Source: Dokdonella sp. (GTDB lineage: Bacteria; Pseudomonadota; Gammaproteobacteria; Xanthomonadales; Rhodanobacteraceae). Taken from it: DNA of 64,000 nt. This document shows positions 19,604-32,357 of this stretch, in pieces; position 1 is the first letter of the stretch, and the number at the start of each line of letters is the position of its first letter. Made by a program: the position numbers and the translations under genes. The stretch is from contig NZ_JAHCAS010000001.1 in assembly GCF_019634775.1 (NCBI RefSeq), positions 930,001-994,000 of the forward strand. The letters are read 5' to 3'. Under the pieces are notes generated by a model. The model made no database searches and was not told the origin of the DNA. It saw nothing but the letters and a program-made list of their open reading frames with translations.

Positions 19604-20263
19604 CTACTGGTTGAGGTTGAACTCGATCGGGACCAAAGCATAACCGCGACTCGGTTTGCCGTCCTTCATGCCTGCGTTGAACACCCAGGTCTTCACTGCA
19701 GCGATCGCGGCCTGGTCGAGCAGGCGCGAACCGCTGGACTTCTCGACCGTGATCTCCTCCGGCGAACCGTCGAGCCCGACGAGCACTTTCAGCAGGACCT
19801 TGCCCTGCTGGTGCTGCCTGACAGCCTGCGGCGGATACTTCGGCGGACGAAGCTTACGGTAGCTGATGTTCTCGCTCGGCGCGATGTCCACCGGGGGCGC
19901 CGGTGGTGCCGGGGGCGCCGGCGGCGGCGCAGCCACCGCCATCGGCGAGGCTTCCTCGACGATGACCGGCGGTGGCGGCTCCGGCGGTGGGGTCGGCGGC
20001 GGCTTGACCTTCTCGATCACCTTCGGCGGCGGCTTCTTCGGCGGCTCCGGCGGCGGTGGCGGTGGCGGTGGCGGTGGCGGTGGCGGTTCGATGAATTCGA
20101 CCGTCACCTTGTTGTCGACAACCTTCTCTTTCGCCGGCGGCGGCGCGACCGGCGTGGCGAGCAGACCCAAAGCGAAGACATGAACGGTGAAAGCGCCGGC
20201 CAGCGACCAGACACGGCGCCAGTTGAACGAGTTGCCTTCGGCTTGGAAAGTGTCGTCAGCCAT
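19604..20263 (-). CDS. tonB: TonB energy transducer
   Basis: A 219-residue periplasm-spanning protein that carries energy from the ExbBD motor to TonB-dependent receptors. It has a short cytoplasmic N-terminus, one helix (about 20-38), a very long Pro-rich spacer (about 60-125, with runs of up to 13 prolines and Pro-Lys repeats), and the C-terminal TonB domain (about 140-219, with GKVLLKVLVGLDGSPEEITVE and the AALAAVKTW-like segment). The ATG at 20263 was preferred over an in-frame start 11 codons upstream. A GGTGGC hexamer array on the plus strand encodes the longest proline run. Confidence 0.94.
   Translation of the reverse strand: MADDTFQAEGNSFNWRRVWSLAGAFTVHVFALGLLATPVAPPPAKEKVVDNKVTVEFIEPPPPPPPPPPPPPEPPKKPPPKVIEKVKPPPTPPPEPPPPVIVEEASPMAVAAPPPAPPAPPAPPVDIAPSENISYRKLRPPKYPPQAVRQHQQGKVLLKVLVGLDGSPEEITVEKSSGSRLLDQAAIAAVKTWVFNAGMKDGKPSRGYALVPIEFNLNQ
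20055..20087. repeat. GGTGGC tandem hexamer in tonB
   Basis: Five exact GGTGGC units (20055-20084) plus a partial one, encoding consecutive prolines in TonB on the other strand. The perfect array could slip during replication and change the length of the proline spacer in steps of two residues without a frameshift. Confidence 0.85.
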
Positions 20264-20443
20264 CTGTTTCGACCAGACAAGGGGTTGTGCTTGCAAGCGA
20301 CCCGGGGGAGTCGAACAGACCCGAGATGGCTTTGCTCGATGACGCGGGGCCCGGCACGGTACAACACCGGCGCCCTCGTCGACAAGGGTATCGCGACGGC
20401 CTGATTGTGACCGATTGGGCCAACCGCCGATGCTCGCCGCGTT

Positions 20444-21727
20444 CTACTTGCGCGTTGACGGACGCCTGAGCTTGACGCCCGTGGTCGCGGCCTTGATGCG
20501 TTGCTCGGCCATCGTCTTCGTGCTCGGGAACGTGGCGGCCTTTCGCCAGTCGGCCATGGCGCCGGCATTGTCGTTGAGGTCGCTGAGGATGTCGCCACGC
20601 ATCACATAGGCTTCGCCTTCCTGACGCAGGCCACCCTTGCTGATGGCACGATTCAGAGCTTCCTTGGCTTCGGCGGAGCGCTCGGCATAGTAGAGGTAGT
20701 AGCCAAGCTGGTAGTCGACGTTGCCGTCGGCTGCGAAGGGCGAAGCCTTGGTATACGCATCGATCGTGCAGGCGTCGTCCTCGCTCTGCGAGCACACGTC
20801 GCCCAACAGGCGATAGGCTTCGAGCGATGGCTGCACGACGCCCTTGCTCATGCCCTCGCGCAGCGTGTCCGCGGCGTCTTTCGGCTTGTCCGCATTGGCG
20901 TATAGCTTGGCGAGCTGCATGTAGTCTTCCGGTGAGGTGATCAGACCCTGCGCCTTGGCCTTGCTGAGCACCTCGATCGCCTGCGGATACTTGTCGCCGT
21001 TGACGTAGATCGTCGCGAGCTGCTTGATGAGCTTGATGTCGTTCGGCTTCTTCGCCAGTTGGCTCTGCACGAGCGCAGCCGCCTCGTCAAACTGGTCGAG
21101 CTCGTAATAGCTGGCCATGAGGATCTGGTTCCAGCTCTCGTGCGGCGCATCGCTCTTGGCGATCGCTTGCTTCATGGTGCCGATCGCGTCCTGGTAGCGC
21201 TCAAGGCGATAGAACAGGTTGCTCTTGAGGGCAAGCGAGTCGGCCGTGTTCTGCCCGGATTCCTTTTCCCAGCGATCGATCCAGGACAGGGCCTGGTCAT
21301 ACTTTTCATCCTGCATGTACATCTGTGCGACCTGATAGATCAGGCCGAACTGGTGCACGTTCGGCAAGGCATCGAGCTCGATGGCCTTGATGGTCGCAGC
21401 GAGCGCCTCGGCCTCGTTGTCATCGTCCCAGTAGGCTCTACCCTTGAGCTGCAGGGCGAAAGCCTGGGCGTACTTGCTGGACTTCGGGTTGCCAAGCACC
21501 TTTTCGACGATCGGCAGCGCTTCCATGCCTTTGCCATCGTTGACGAGGTCGGCGGCCTTGCTGAGCTCGCGCTGCTCGCGCTCCACCATGGTGGCCTTCG
21601 GCTCCTTGCGCGTCGCGTTCGGAAATTCATCGACGCTCTTGGTGTCCTTCTTCGCGGCAAAGGTCGCTGCGGACATCAACAGGGCGGTTGCGCACAGGGC
21701 GACACGCGCGAGCCCGGAAAGCTTCAT
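20444..21727 (-). CDS. exported tetratricopeptide-repeat protein
   Basis: A 427-residue periplasmic protein with a signal peptide (about 1-23, cleaved after TFAA) followed by about ten helix pairs with the TPR pattern, such as YWDDDNEAEALAATIKAIEL. TPR arrays act as protein-binding scaffolds. It lies 180 bp upstream of tonB on the same strand. TPR proteins linked to TonB systems are known in Shewanella and Vibrio, so a role as a TonB partner is plausible but not shown. The ATG at 21727 begins the signal peptide; the longer frame upstream is not protein-like. Confidence 0.83.
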   Translation of the reverse strand: MKLSGLARVALCATALLMSAATFAAKKDTKSVDEFPNATRKEPKATMVEREQRELSKAADLVNDGKGMEALPIVEKVLGNPKSSKYAQAFALQLKGRAYWDDDNEAEALAATIKAIELDALPNVHQFGLIYQVAQMYMQDEKYDQALSWIDRWEKESGQNTADSLALKSNLFYRLERYQDAIGTMKQAIAKSDAPHESWNQILMASYYELDQFDEAAALVQSQLAKKPNDIKLIKQLATIYVNGDKYPQAIEVLSKAKAQGLITSPEDYMQLAKLYANADKPKDAADTLREGMSKGVVQPSLEAYRLLGDVCSQSEDDACTIDAYTKASPFAADGNVDYQLGYYLYYAERSAEAKEALNRAISKGGLRQEGEAYVMRGDILSDLNDNAGAMADWRKAATFPSTKTMAEQRIKAATTGVKLRRPSTRK

Positions 21728-21957
21728 GATCGTCACCTCGAGAACGGGTTGGGTCCGGATGCCGGATCCGGTCGGATACAGTCGTTGGAGCGTAGCGCCG
21801 CGTCCGTGGCAGCACAAGCACACGCTGGCTGCGATCAATTCGCTCCTTCGCTGCTGAGACGCACACCGGCATGCCGCGTGGCCGTCTCTGCCACGGCCAT
21901 GGTTCATGAATATACTTTTGTACAATTGCAGAACCGCGATCGATTCGGCGCGGAGGC

Positions 21958-25516
<3,559 letters not shown>

Positions 25517-25535
25517 GCCGACCCATCCAGGCACA

Positions 25536-25571
25536 AAGAAAAGGCCCGCGCACCTTGTGATGCACGGGCCT
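25536..25571 (-). terminator. intrinsic terminator after dnaN
   Basis: AGGCCCG at 25542-25548 pairs with CGGGCCT at 25565-25571, and the inner TGCA/TGCG bases extend the stem. On the minus strand it is followed by TTTTCTTTG. It lies between the dnaN stop (25593) and the recF start (25516). Confidence 0.75.
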
Positions 25572-25592
25572 CATGTCCACCGAACCGCGTCA

Positions 25593-26693
25593 TCAGAGCC
25601 GCAGCGGCATGACCACGTGGCGCGTGTCGTCCGAATCGACTTTGCGCAGCAGGCAGCTCGACTGGGCGTCGCGCAGGCACAGCAGGATCTCCTCGCCGCC
25701 AAGGGCACCGAGCGCATCCATCAGGTAGTTGACGTTGAAGCCGACGCTGAGCTCGGCCACGCCGGTCCGCGCCTCGACCTCTTCGACCGCTTCTTCCTGC
25801 TCCGGGTTGTGGGCGACGATGCGCAGCTTGTTCGGGCTGACCTCGAGCTTGACCCCGCGGTATTTCTCGTTGGACAGGATGGCCGCGCGCTGCAGCGCCG
25901 AGCGCAGGTCCTCGCGGTTGACCCGCACGTCCTTGTCGGCACCGATCGGGATGACCGCCTCGTAGTCCGGGAAACGGCCGTCGATCAGCTTCGAGGTGAA
26001 GGTCACCCCTCCGCGGCGCAGGCGCAGGTGGTTGCGGCCGAACTCGAGCTCCACCAACCCTTCCCCTGGCTCGAACAGGCCTTGCAATTCCAGCACGCCC
26101 TTGCGCGGGATGATGATCTGGCGGCGCGCCGTGATATTGCCCTGCAACTGCGTTTCGGCCAGTGCAAGGCGGTGGCCATCGGTGGCGACGCAACGCAAGG
26201 CGTGCTCGCGCAGGTCGAGCAGGAGGCCGTTGAGGTAGTAGCGAACGTCCTGGTTGGCCATCGCAAACGAGGTCCGGCTCATCAGATCCTTCAGCGTTGC
26301 CTCCGGCAGGCTGACACGCTCGACCAGATCGATGCTGTCGATCACCGGAAACTCGCTTGCCGGCAAGGTTGCCAGGGTGAACCGGCTGCGTCCCGCACTT
26401 ACCGAAACACGCTCGCCGTTCTGTTCGACCTTCACGCGCACGCCGTCCGGCAACGCACGACAGATGTCGAACAGCTTGCGTGCCGGAATCGTGACTTCGC
26501 CCTCGACGAGATCCTCGGCTCCGGTGCGCGCGATCATCTCGACTTCGAGATCAGTGCCGGTGAACGAGACCCCTTCGGCACCGACCTGCACGAGCAGGTT
26601 GGACAGCACCGGCAGCGTCTGCCTGCGTTCGACGACACCGACCACTTGTTGCAGCGGTTTCAGCAGAGCTTCGCGTTGCAGACTGAAGCGCAT
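25593..26693 (-). CDS. dnaN: DNA polymerase III sliding clamp (beta subunit)
   Basis: Forms the dimeric ring that tethers DNA polymerase III to the template. The 366-residue length equals the E. coli clamp. The three domains follow in order from MRFSLQREALLKPLQQVVG, through IPARKLFDICRALPDG and LIDGRFPDYEAVIP, to a C-terminus ending in HVVMPLRL, which resembles the usual YVVMPMRL end. It follows dnaA across the probable origin and precedes recF, with an intrinsic terminator in between. The start at 26693 is unambiguous. Confidence 0.98.
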   Translation of the reverse strand: MRFSLQREALLKPLQQVVGVVERRQTLPVLSNLLVQVGAEGVSFTGTDLEVEMIARTGAEDLVEGEVTIPARKLFDICRALPDGVRVKVEQNGERVSVSAGRSRFTLATLPASEFPVIDSIDLVERVSLPEATLKDLMSRTSFAMANQDVRYYLNGLLLDLREHALRCVATDGHRLALAETQLQGNITARRQIIIPRKGVLELQGLFEPGEGLVELEFGRNHLRLRRGGVTFTSKLIDGRFPDYEAVIPIGADKDVRVNREDLRSALQRAAILSNEKYRGVKLEVSPNKLRIVAHNPEQEEAVEEVEARTGVAELSVGFNVNYLMDALGALGGEEILLCLRDAQSSCLLRKVDSDDTRHVVMPLRL

Positions 26694-26900
26694 GTTCTGG
26701 TCCCTTCCTGAATTCTGTTTGTCTTGTCTGGAATCTTGTGCTGGTGGCAGGTGATGTGGGTAACCGGAATCCCTTCTTAAACTCCAGTAGAATCAATGAG
26801 TTGCACTGGTGCTCCACGGTGGGAAACCGATCTGGGCCGGTGTGCATCGACTGTGGATAATTCTAACCGCAGAAACGATCCCCCGTTTATCCACAGATGG
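26694..26900. other. oriC: probable chromosomal origin oriC
   Basis: The spacer between dnaN and dnaA, relatively AT-rich for this genome. It carries a perfect DnaA box TGTGGATAA at 26852-26860, a second TTATCCACA in opposite orientation at 26887-26895, and a near match TGTGGGTAA at 26755-26763. The AT-rich stretch around 26774-26800 could be the unwinding element. Xanthomonads are known to have their origin beside dnaA. The dnaA-rpmH spacer on the other side has no matching boxes. Confidence 0.78.
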
Positions 26901-28220
26901 TCAACCGGTCAAGCTGCGCAGCAGCTTGTCCCAGTCCTGGTGGAGCTTGCCGTCCGACTCGCGCAGCGATTTCACCGTGCGGCAGGCGTGCAGCACGGTG
27001 GTGTGGTCGCGCCCGCCGAACTGGTCGCCGATCTCGGGCAGGCTGTGTTCGGTCAGTTCCTTGGCCAGAGCCATCGCCACCTGCCGTGGTCGCGCCACCG
27101 AACGGCTGCGGCGCTTGGCCAGCAGGTCGGCAACACGAAGCTGGTAGTAGTCGGCGACGACCTTCTGGATGTTGGCGATGGTGATCGCCTGCGCGTGCAC
27201 GGTCAGCAGGTCACGCAAGGTTTCCTGGGCAAAGGCGACGTCGATCGTGCGCCCGCCGAAGTTCGCCCGCGCGACCAGGGTATTGAGCGCACCTTCCAGG
27301 TCGCGCACGTTCGAGCGCATGCGCTTGGCGATCAGGAAGGCAACGTCTTCCGGCAGGTTGAAACCCCTTGCGGCGGCCTTGCTGAGCAGGATCGCCGCGC
27401 GCGTCTCGAAGTCGGGCGGTTCGATCGCCACCGACAGGCCCCAGCCGAGGCGCGACTTCAGGCGTGGCTCGAGGTTGTCGACTTCCTTTGGGAAGCGGTC
27501 GCAGGTCAGGATGATCTGCTGCTTGCCTTCAAACAACGCATTGAAGGTGTGGAAGAACTCTTCCTGTGTGGTGTTCTTGCCTGCGAAGAACTGGATGTCA
27601 TCGATCAGCAGGGCATCGACCGAACGAAAGCGACGCTTGAACTCGTCCATGTTCTTCTGCTGCAGGGCGCGCACCATGCCGCTGACGAATTCCTCCGAAC
27701 GCAGGTACAGCACCTTGGTGTTCGGCTTGTTTGCCACCATCAGATTGCCGGCGGCATGCATCAGGTGGGTCTTGCCGAGCCCGGTACCGCCGTAGAGCAG
27801 CAGCGGGTTGTAGGCGCGCCCCGGGTTTTGCGCGACCTGCATCGCCGCGGCCTTGCCGAGCTCGTTGGTCTTGCCCTCGACGAAGGTCTCGAAGGTATAC
27901 GACGGATCGAGATTGTGCGTGGGCGCGGCCGGTTCCGCATGAGCGGCAGCCTTTGGTTTGCGCGCCGGCGCCTTCGATGTGGGCAGTGCACCGATGGCTA
28001 GATGGATATCGACCGGCGCGTGGTGCTGGTACTCGATGACCGTGCGGATGCGGGCGAGGAACCGCTCGCGCACCGCGTCGAGTGTGTACGCATTCGGTGC
28101 GAACAGATGCAGGCCATGCTCGTCCTCGCCGGCTTGGAGCGGCTTCAGATAGGTATGGATGTCCTCGGCACCGAACTCCGTCTCAAGACGTTCGAGGCAG
28201 CGCCGCCATAGCTCGCTCAT
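26901..28220 (-). CDS. dnaA: chromosomal replication initiator DnaA
   Basis: AAA+ ATPase that binds DnaA boxes and opens the origin. Domain I (about 1-80) starts with [13 protein letters not shown] short linker follows. The AAA+ module has Walker [11 protein letters not shown] and Walker [13 protein letters not shown]. Domain IV carries the DNA-binding signature ending [11 protein letters not shown]. At 439 residues it is normal. The ATG at 28220 was chosen because domain I begins there; the open frame continues upstream without protein character. It is divergent from rpmH. Confidence 0.98.
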   Translation of the reverse strand: MSELWRRCLERLETEFGAEDIHTYLKPLQAGEDEHGLHLFAPNAYTLDAVRERFLARIRTVIEYQHHAPVDIHLAIGALPTSKAPARKPKAAAHAEPAAPTHNLDPSYTFETFVEGKTNELGKAAAMQVAQNPGRAYNPLLLYGGTGLGKTHLMHAAGNLMVANKPNTKVLYLRSEEFVSGMVRALQQKNMDEFKRRFRSVDALLIDDIQFFAGKNTTQEEFFHTFNALFEGKQQIILTCDRFPKEVDNLEPRLKSRLGWGLSVAIEPPDFETRAAILLSKAAARGFNLPEDVAFLIAKRMRSNVRDLEGALNTLVARANFGGRTIDVAFAQETLRDLLTVHAQAITIANIQKVVADYYQLRVADLLAKRRSRSVARPRQVAMALAKELTEHSLPEIGDQFGGRDHTTVLHACRTVKSLRESDGKLHQDWDKLLRSLTG

Positions 28221-28320
28221 GGGCCTCCCGTGGATCCGCGCATCGCCGCGCGTCACGTGGACGGCCGGCGGAACATGGCAGTCTACCCGTGCCGGGCGGC
28301 CCGGCGCCACCGCCGCTTGC

Positions 28321-28349
28321 TTGACGCTCCGATCCACGGCACCTATGAT
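28321..28349 (+). promoter_or_regulatory. rpmH promoter
   Basis: TTGACG at 28321-28326 and TATGAT at 28344-28349 with exactly 17 bp between them, a strong sigma-70 match. It is 34 bp before the rpmH start codon and probably drives rpmH-rnpA-yidC. Confidence 0.8.
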
Positions 28350-28382
28350 TCGCGCCCTTTTCCCTTTGCCAGCAGCCTGACC

Positions 28383-28529
28383 ATGGCCACCAAACGCACC
28401 TACCAGCCGAGCAACATCAAGCGCGTGCGCACACACGGCTTCCGTGCCCGCATGAAGACGCGCGGTGGCCGCGCGGTCATCAATGCACGTCGCGCCAAGG
28501 GCCGCAAGCGCCTCGCCGTTTCTGTCTGA
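28383..28529 (+). CDS. rpmH: ribosomal protein bL34
   Basis: A 48-residue basic protein of the large ribosomal subunit. The whole chain matches bL34, from [19 protein letters not shown] to the RKRL end. It has its own strong promoter and is divergent from dnaA, the usual arrangement beside the origin. The downstream rnpA frame begins inside this gene, so the two are translationally entangled. Confidence 0.98.
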   Translation: MATKRTYQPSNIKRVRTHGFRARMKTRGGRAVINARRAKGRKRLAVSV

Positions 28530-28941
28530 GGACGCCGCCGCGCGCGGACCCAGGGGGCGCCAGGAGCGCTTCGGTCATCCGCGTTCCGCGCGCCTGCTCA
28601 AGCCCGCCGATTTCGCCGCCCTGCGCGGCCGTTCGCGGCGGCTGGGTACGAGCCATTTCTCCGCTGAAGTCATGTCCACCGAAGGCGCCAGCGCGCGTCT
28701 CGGTCAGGCGGTGTCGCGCCGCGTTTCCAAGTGTGCAGTCGACCGCAACCGCATCAAGCGCGTGGTGCGCGAGAGCTTCCGTCACGTGCGCGCCAACCTG
28801 CCGGTCCTCGATATCCTCGTGATCGCGCGCAGCAGCGCGGCCGAGCAGGACAATGCCGCGTTGCGCGCGGACATCGCCCGCCTCTGGATCAAGCTCGCGG
28901 CATTGAAGGCGCCCGCGTCGGCCGGCACAATGCCGGGCTGA
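28483..28941 (+). CDS. rnpA: ribonuclease P protein component
   Basis: Protein subunit of RNase P, which trims tRNA 5' leaders. The conserved core runs from [11 protein letters not shown] through [25 protein letters not shown], the RNR signature, to the end. The start is uncertain: the only ATG codons in frame before the core are at 28465 and 28483, both inside rpmH, and no GTG or TTG lies between them and the core. The 28483 start gives 152 residues with about 30 extra at the N-terminus and a 47-bp overlap with rpmH. A non-standard CTG start at 28522 cannot be excluded. Confidence 0.93.
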   Translation: MHVAPRAASASPFLSEDAAARGPRGRQERFGHPRSARLLKPADFAALRGRSRRLGTSHFSAEVMSTEGASARLGQAVSRRVSKCAVDRNRIKRVVRESFRHVRANLPVLDILVIARSSAAEQDNAALRADIARLWIKLAALKAPASAGTMPG

Positions 28942-29033
28942 TCCGCGCGCCGGCGCGCGCGCCGGCCTCAGTCGGCCGGTGCACCGGCTCCTTGCGCCGT
29001 AGCCCGGCGCGCCCCGCGAGAACCCGATTCCCG

Positions 29034-30782
29034 ATGAACAACCCGCGCATGTTCCTGCTCGTGGCCCTGCTTGCGCTCGGCTACCTGGTCTGGTCGCAAT
29101 GGCAGGCCGACTATGGCCCGAAACCGTCTGCTGCCCCGGCCGTCTCCTCGTCGTCCTCGCAGGCCGCGAGCACCATCGATGCGGCCGTGCCCAGCGCTTC
29201 CGCCGTGCCCGCCGCGGAGATGCCGAGCGCGAGCGTGCCACATGCGGCGGCAGAACCCGGCACAACCGTCGAAACGGCACCGAGGACAACGCCGATCATC
29301 ATCACCACCGACGTCCTGCGGGTCGAGATCGATCCACGCGGCGGCAGCATCGTCAGCGCAGACCTGCTCGCCTACCCGGTGCAGCCGAAGGAGCCGGGGC
29401 CCGTGCGCCTGCTCGATACCGACCCGGCGCGGTTCTTCGTCGCCCAAAGCGGCCTGGTCAGCAACAGCCAGCCGGCGCCGGATCACAACGCGGTGTTCGC
29501 GGCCGCGCAGAACGAGTACACGCTCGGCAACGACGCACGCCTGGAGGTGCCGCTGACATGGACCGACGCGAGCGGTGTCGGCGTGCGCAAGCTGTTCGTT
29601 TTCGAGCGCGGCAGCTACGTGATCGACCAGCGCCTGGAGATAGACAACGCCGGCACGACCGCCTGGACCGGCAACGCTTATCGCCAACTGCAGCGCGTGC
29701 CCCACCTGGTCGACCGCTCGGGTCTCAAGGGTTACACCAATGTCGAGGGCTACAGTTTCAGTGGCGCGGCCTGGTACAGCCCCGAGGAGAAGTTCGAAAA
29801 GCGCGCGTTCGACAAGCTGGCCAAGGAACCGCTGAACAGCATGGTCACCGGCGGCTGGGTGGCGATGCTGCAACATTACTTCTTTGCGGCGTGGATCCCG
29901 CCGGTCGGTGAAGCCACCCAGTTCACCACCGCGATCAGCCCACACGCCAGCGGCACGCGCTACATCGTGCGCACGCTGTCGCCGGCCATCACGGTTGCAC
30001 CGGGCGCAAAGGCGACTTCGTCAGCGAAGCTCTACGTCGGCCCGAAGAAGCAGGATTACCGCAACCTGCTCTCGTTCACCAGCGAGCTCGACGAGATCGC
30101 GCCCGGCCTGTCGCTGACCGTCGACTACGGCATGTTCACGGCGATTTCCGAGCCGCTGCACTGGTTGCTCGACAAGTTCCACCGCCTCACCGGCAACTGG
30201 GGCTTCGCGATCATCCTGCTCGTGCTCCTGATCAAGCTCGTGTTCTTCAAGCTCAGCGAGAAGCAGTACCGATCGATGGCGAAGATGCGCAAGCTGCAAC
30301 CGCGCATGGCCGCCCTCAAGGAACGCTACGGCGACGACAAGCAGAAGCTCAACCAGGCCATGCTGGAGTTCTACCAGAAGGAAAAGATCAATCCGCTGGC
30401 CGGCTGCATGCCCATGCTGATCCAGATCCCGGTGTTTTTCGCGTTGTACTGGGTGCTGCTCGAAAGCGTCGAACTACGCCAGGCGCCGTTCATCGGCTGG
30501 ATCCAGAACCTGACCGCGCCGGACCCGTATTTCGTGCTGCCGGTGCTCAATGCAGCGGTCATGCTCGTCACCCAGCACCTCACGCCGATGACCGGCATGG
30601 ACCCGGTGCAGGCGAAGATCATGAAGTTCATGCCGGTCGTGTTCTCGGTGCTGTTTGCCTTCTTCCCCGCCGGCCTCGTGCTGTACTGGACGGTCAATGG
30701 CGCGCTCGGCCTCGCCCAGCAGCTGGTCATAACGCGTCGCATTGAGAGCGGCGAATCGGCGGCAGCAGCCAAGGCGAAGTAG
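29034..30782 (+). CDS. yidC: membrane protein insertase YidC
   Basis: Inserts and folds inner-membrane proteins, alone or with SecYEG. The 582-residue Gram-negative form has an N-terminal signal-anchor helix (about 5-20), an Ala/Ser-rich linker, the large periplasmic domain (about 85-340) and the C-terminal five-helix core (about 355-560) with [19 protein letters not shown]. It follows rnpA by 92 bp. The small gene yidD that often lies between rnpA and yidC is absent here. It is followed at 7 bp by mnmE. Confidence 0.97.
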   Translation: MNNPRMFLLVALLALGYLVWSQWQADYGPKPSAAPAVSSSSSQAASTIDAAVPSASAVPAAEMPSASVPHAAAEPGTTVETAPRTTPIIITTDVLRVEIDPRGGSIVSADLLAYPVQPKEPGPVRLLDTDPARFFVAQSGLVSNSQPAPDHNAVFAAAQNEYTLGNDARLEVPLTWTDASGVGVRKLFVFERGSYVIDQRLEIDNAGTTAWTGNAYRQLQRVPHLVDRSGLKGYTNVEGYSFSGAAWYSPEEKFEKRAFDKLAKEPLNSMVTGGWVAMLQHYFFAAWIPPVGEATQFTTAISPHASGTRYIVRTLSPAITVAPGAKATSSAKLYVGPKKQDYRNLLSFTSELDEIAPGLSLTVDYGMFTAISEPLHWLLDKFHRLTGNWGFAIILLVLLIKLVFFKLSEKQYRSMAKMRKLQPRMAALKERYGDDKQKLNQAMLEFYQKEKINPLAGCMPMLIQIPVFFALYWVLLESVELRQAPFIGWIQNLTAPDPYFVLPVLNAAVMLVTQHLTPMTGMDPVQAKIMKFMPVVFSVLFAFFPAGLVLYWTVNGALGLAQQLVITRRIESGESAAAAKAK

Positions 30783-30789
30783 GCCCGGC

Positions 30790-32136
30790 ATGACGGCGCC
30801 AGGCGACACGATCGCCGCGGTCGCCACCGCCGCGGCAGCCGGAGGCATCGGCGTCGTGCGCTTGTCGGGTGCAGGCGCCGCCGGCATCGCCACCACCCTG
30901 CTCGGCCATCCGCCACGCGCACGTCACGCACACTTCTGCCGCTTCCGCGCGGCCGACGGCGAGGTGATCGACCATGGCCTGCTGCTGTGGTTTGCAGCGC
31001 CGCACTCGTTTACCGGGGAGGACGTGCTCGAACTGCAGGCACATGGCAGCCCGGTCGTGCTGCGTCGCCTGCTCGCTCGCTCGCTCGAACTCGGCGCGCG
31101 CGTGGCCCGCCCCGGCGAGTTCACCGAACGCGCCTTTCTGAACGGCAAGCTCGACCTGGCCCAGGCCGAGGCCATCGCCGACCTGATCGCCAGCGGGTCC
31201 GAAACGGCGGCGCGCGCGGCCATGCGCAGCCTCGATGGCGAGTTCTCGCGGCGCGTGCACGCACTTGCCGAGGGTCTGGTGCGCCTGCGCCTGTGGACCG
31301 AAGCGGCGATCGACTTCCCCGAAGAGGAAATCGACTTCCTCGCCACCCCTGAACTCACCGACGACCTCGCCGCCCAGCGCGCGGCACTCGCCGATCTGCT
31401 CGTCGCCACACGCCGCGGTGTGCGGCTGGCCGATGGCCTGCATGTCGTCATCGTCGGCCGTCCGAACGCCGGCAAGTCGAGCCTGCTCAATGCACTGGCC
31501 GCCAGCGAACGCGCGATCGTCACCGACGTCGCCGGCACCACGCGCGATGTGCTGCGTGAAACCATCGATCTTGACGGCATCGCTCTTACCCTCGTCGATA
31601 CCGCCGGCCTGCACCATTCCGAGGACATCGTCGAACAGGAAGGCATGCGCCGCGCGCGCGCCGAACTCGCCCGCGCCGACCTGGCCGTGCTGGTCAGCGA
31701 CGACACGCACGCCGTCGCCGACCTGTGCCTGCTCGAAGGGCTGGACCCGGGTGCCGCCCGCCTCGTCGTCCACAACAAGATCGATCTCGCCGGACAAGTG
31801 CCGCACCGGGACGTGCTCGACGGCACGACACATCTGTGGTTGTCCGCACGCAGCGGAGCCGGCCTCGAAGCGCTCGTCGCCGAACTCAAGGCGCATGCCG
31901 GCCACGGCGAAGCCGGCGACGGTGCCTTCACCGCCCGCGCCCGCCATGTCGACGCCCTTGAGCGCGCGCGCGACCACCTCGACGCTGCCGCCCACGCCCT
32001 TGTCGTCACCCGTGCCGGCGAACTTGCCGCCGAGGAACTGCGCCTTGCCCACGAAGCGCTCGGTGAAATCACCGGGCGCTTCACCCCCGACGATCTGCTT
32101 GACCGGATTTTCGCGAGTTTCTGCATCGGCAAGTGA
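30790..32136 (+). CDS. mnmE: tRNA modification GTPase MnmE
   Basis: With MnmG it installs the carboxymethylaminomethyl group on U34 of certain tRNAs. The 448-residue chain has an N-terminal folate-binding domain, a helical domain interrupted by the GTPase, and the GTPase itself with P-loop [12 protein letters not shown] (about 219-230), the DVAGTTRD switch and DTAG. The C-terminus ends in FCIGK, carrying the essential cysteine. The start at 30790 is 7 bp after the yidC stop, as in the usual rpmH-rnpA-yidC-mnmE series. Confidence 0.97.
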   Translation: MTAPGDTIAAVATAAAAGGIGVVRLSGAGAAGIATTLLGHPPRARHAHFCRFRAADGEVIDHGLLLWFAAPHSFTGEDVLELQAHGSPVVLRRLLARSLELGARVARPGEFTERAFLNGKLDLAQAEAIADLIASGSETAARAAMRSLDGEFSRRVHALAEGLVRLRLWTEAAIDFPEEEIDFLATPELTDDLAAQRAALADLLVATRRGVRLADGLHVVIVGRPNAGKSSLLNALAASERAIVTDVAGTTRDVLRETIDLDGIALTLVDTAGLHHSEDIVEQEGMRRARAELARADLAVLVSDDTHAVADLCLLEGLDPGAARLVVHNKIDLAGQVPHRDVLDGTTHLWLSARSGAGLEALVAELKAHAGHGEAGDGAFTARARHVDALERARDHLDAAAHALVVTRAGELAAEELRLAHEALGEITGRFTPDDLLDRIFASFCIGK

Positions 32137-32357
32137 GGCGACGCGTTCACGCGGCTGGCCACGAGGAGGCGCGTGCGGCAGGTGGATCCGGACATTCGTC
32201 GTCGCGCCGGCTGCCGGCCGAGTGCTTGACCCACCGGTCACGTAGCGGGTGACCCCAGGCGGCACAGCGACCCCGCCACGGGCGCGGTGGGCCCCAGGAC
32301 CGGCCATCGCAGTCGATGCCGTTGCGGGATAATGCGTGCCTCGAGGGGAGGAATCCG

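Noticed and set aside
19866..20183. Glycine-rich plus-strand frame opposite tonB.
   Set aside because: It is the complement of the Pro-rich TonB spacer; the TonB reading has the membrane helix and the C-terminal domain.
28221..28382. The dnaA-rpmH spacer as the origin.
   Set aside because: It has a strong rpmH promoter but no DnaA box, whereas the dnaA-dnaN spacer has two perfect ones.
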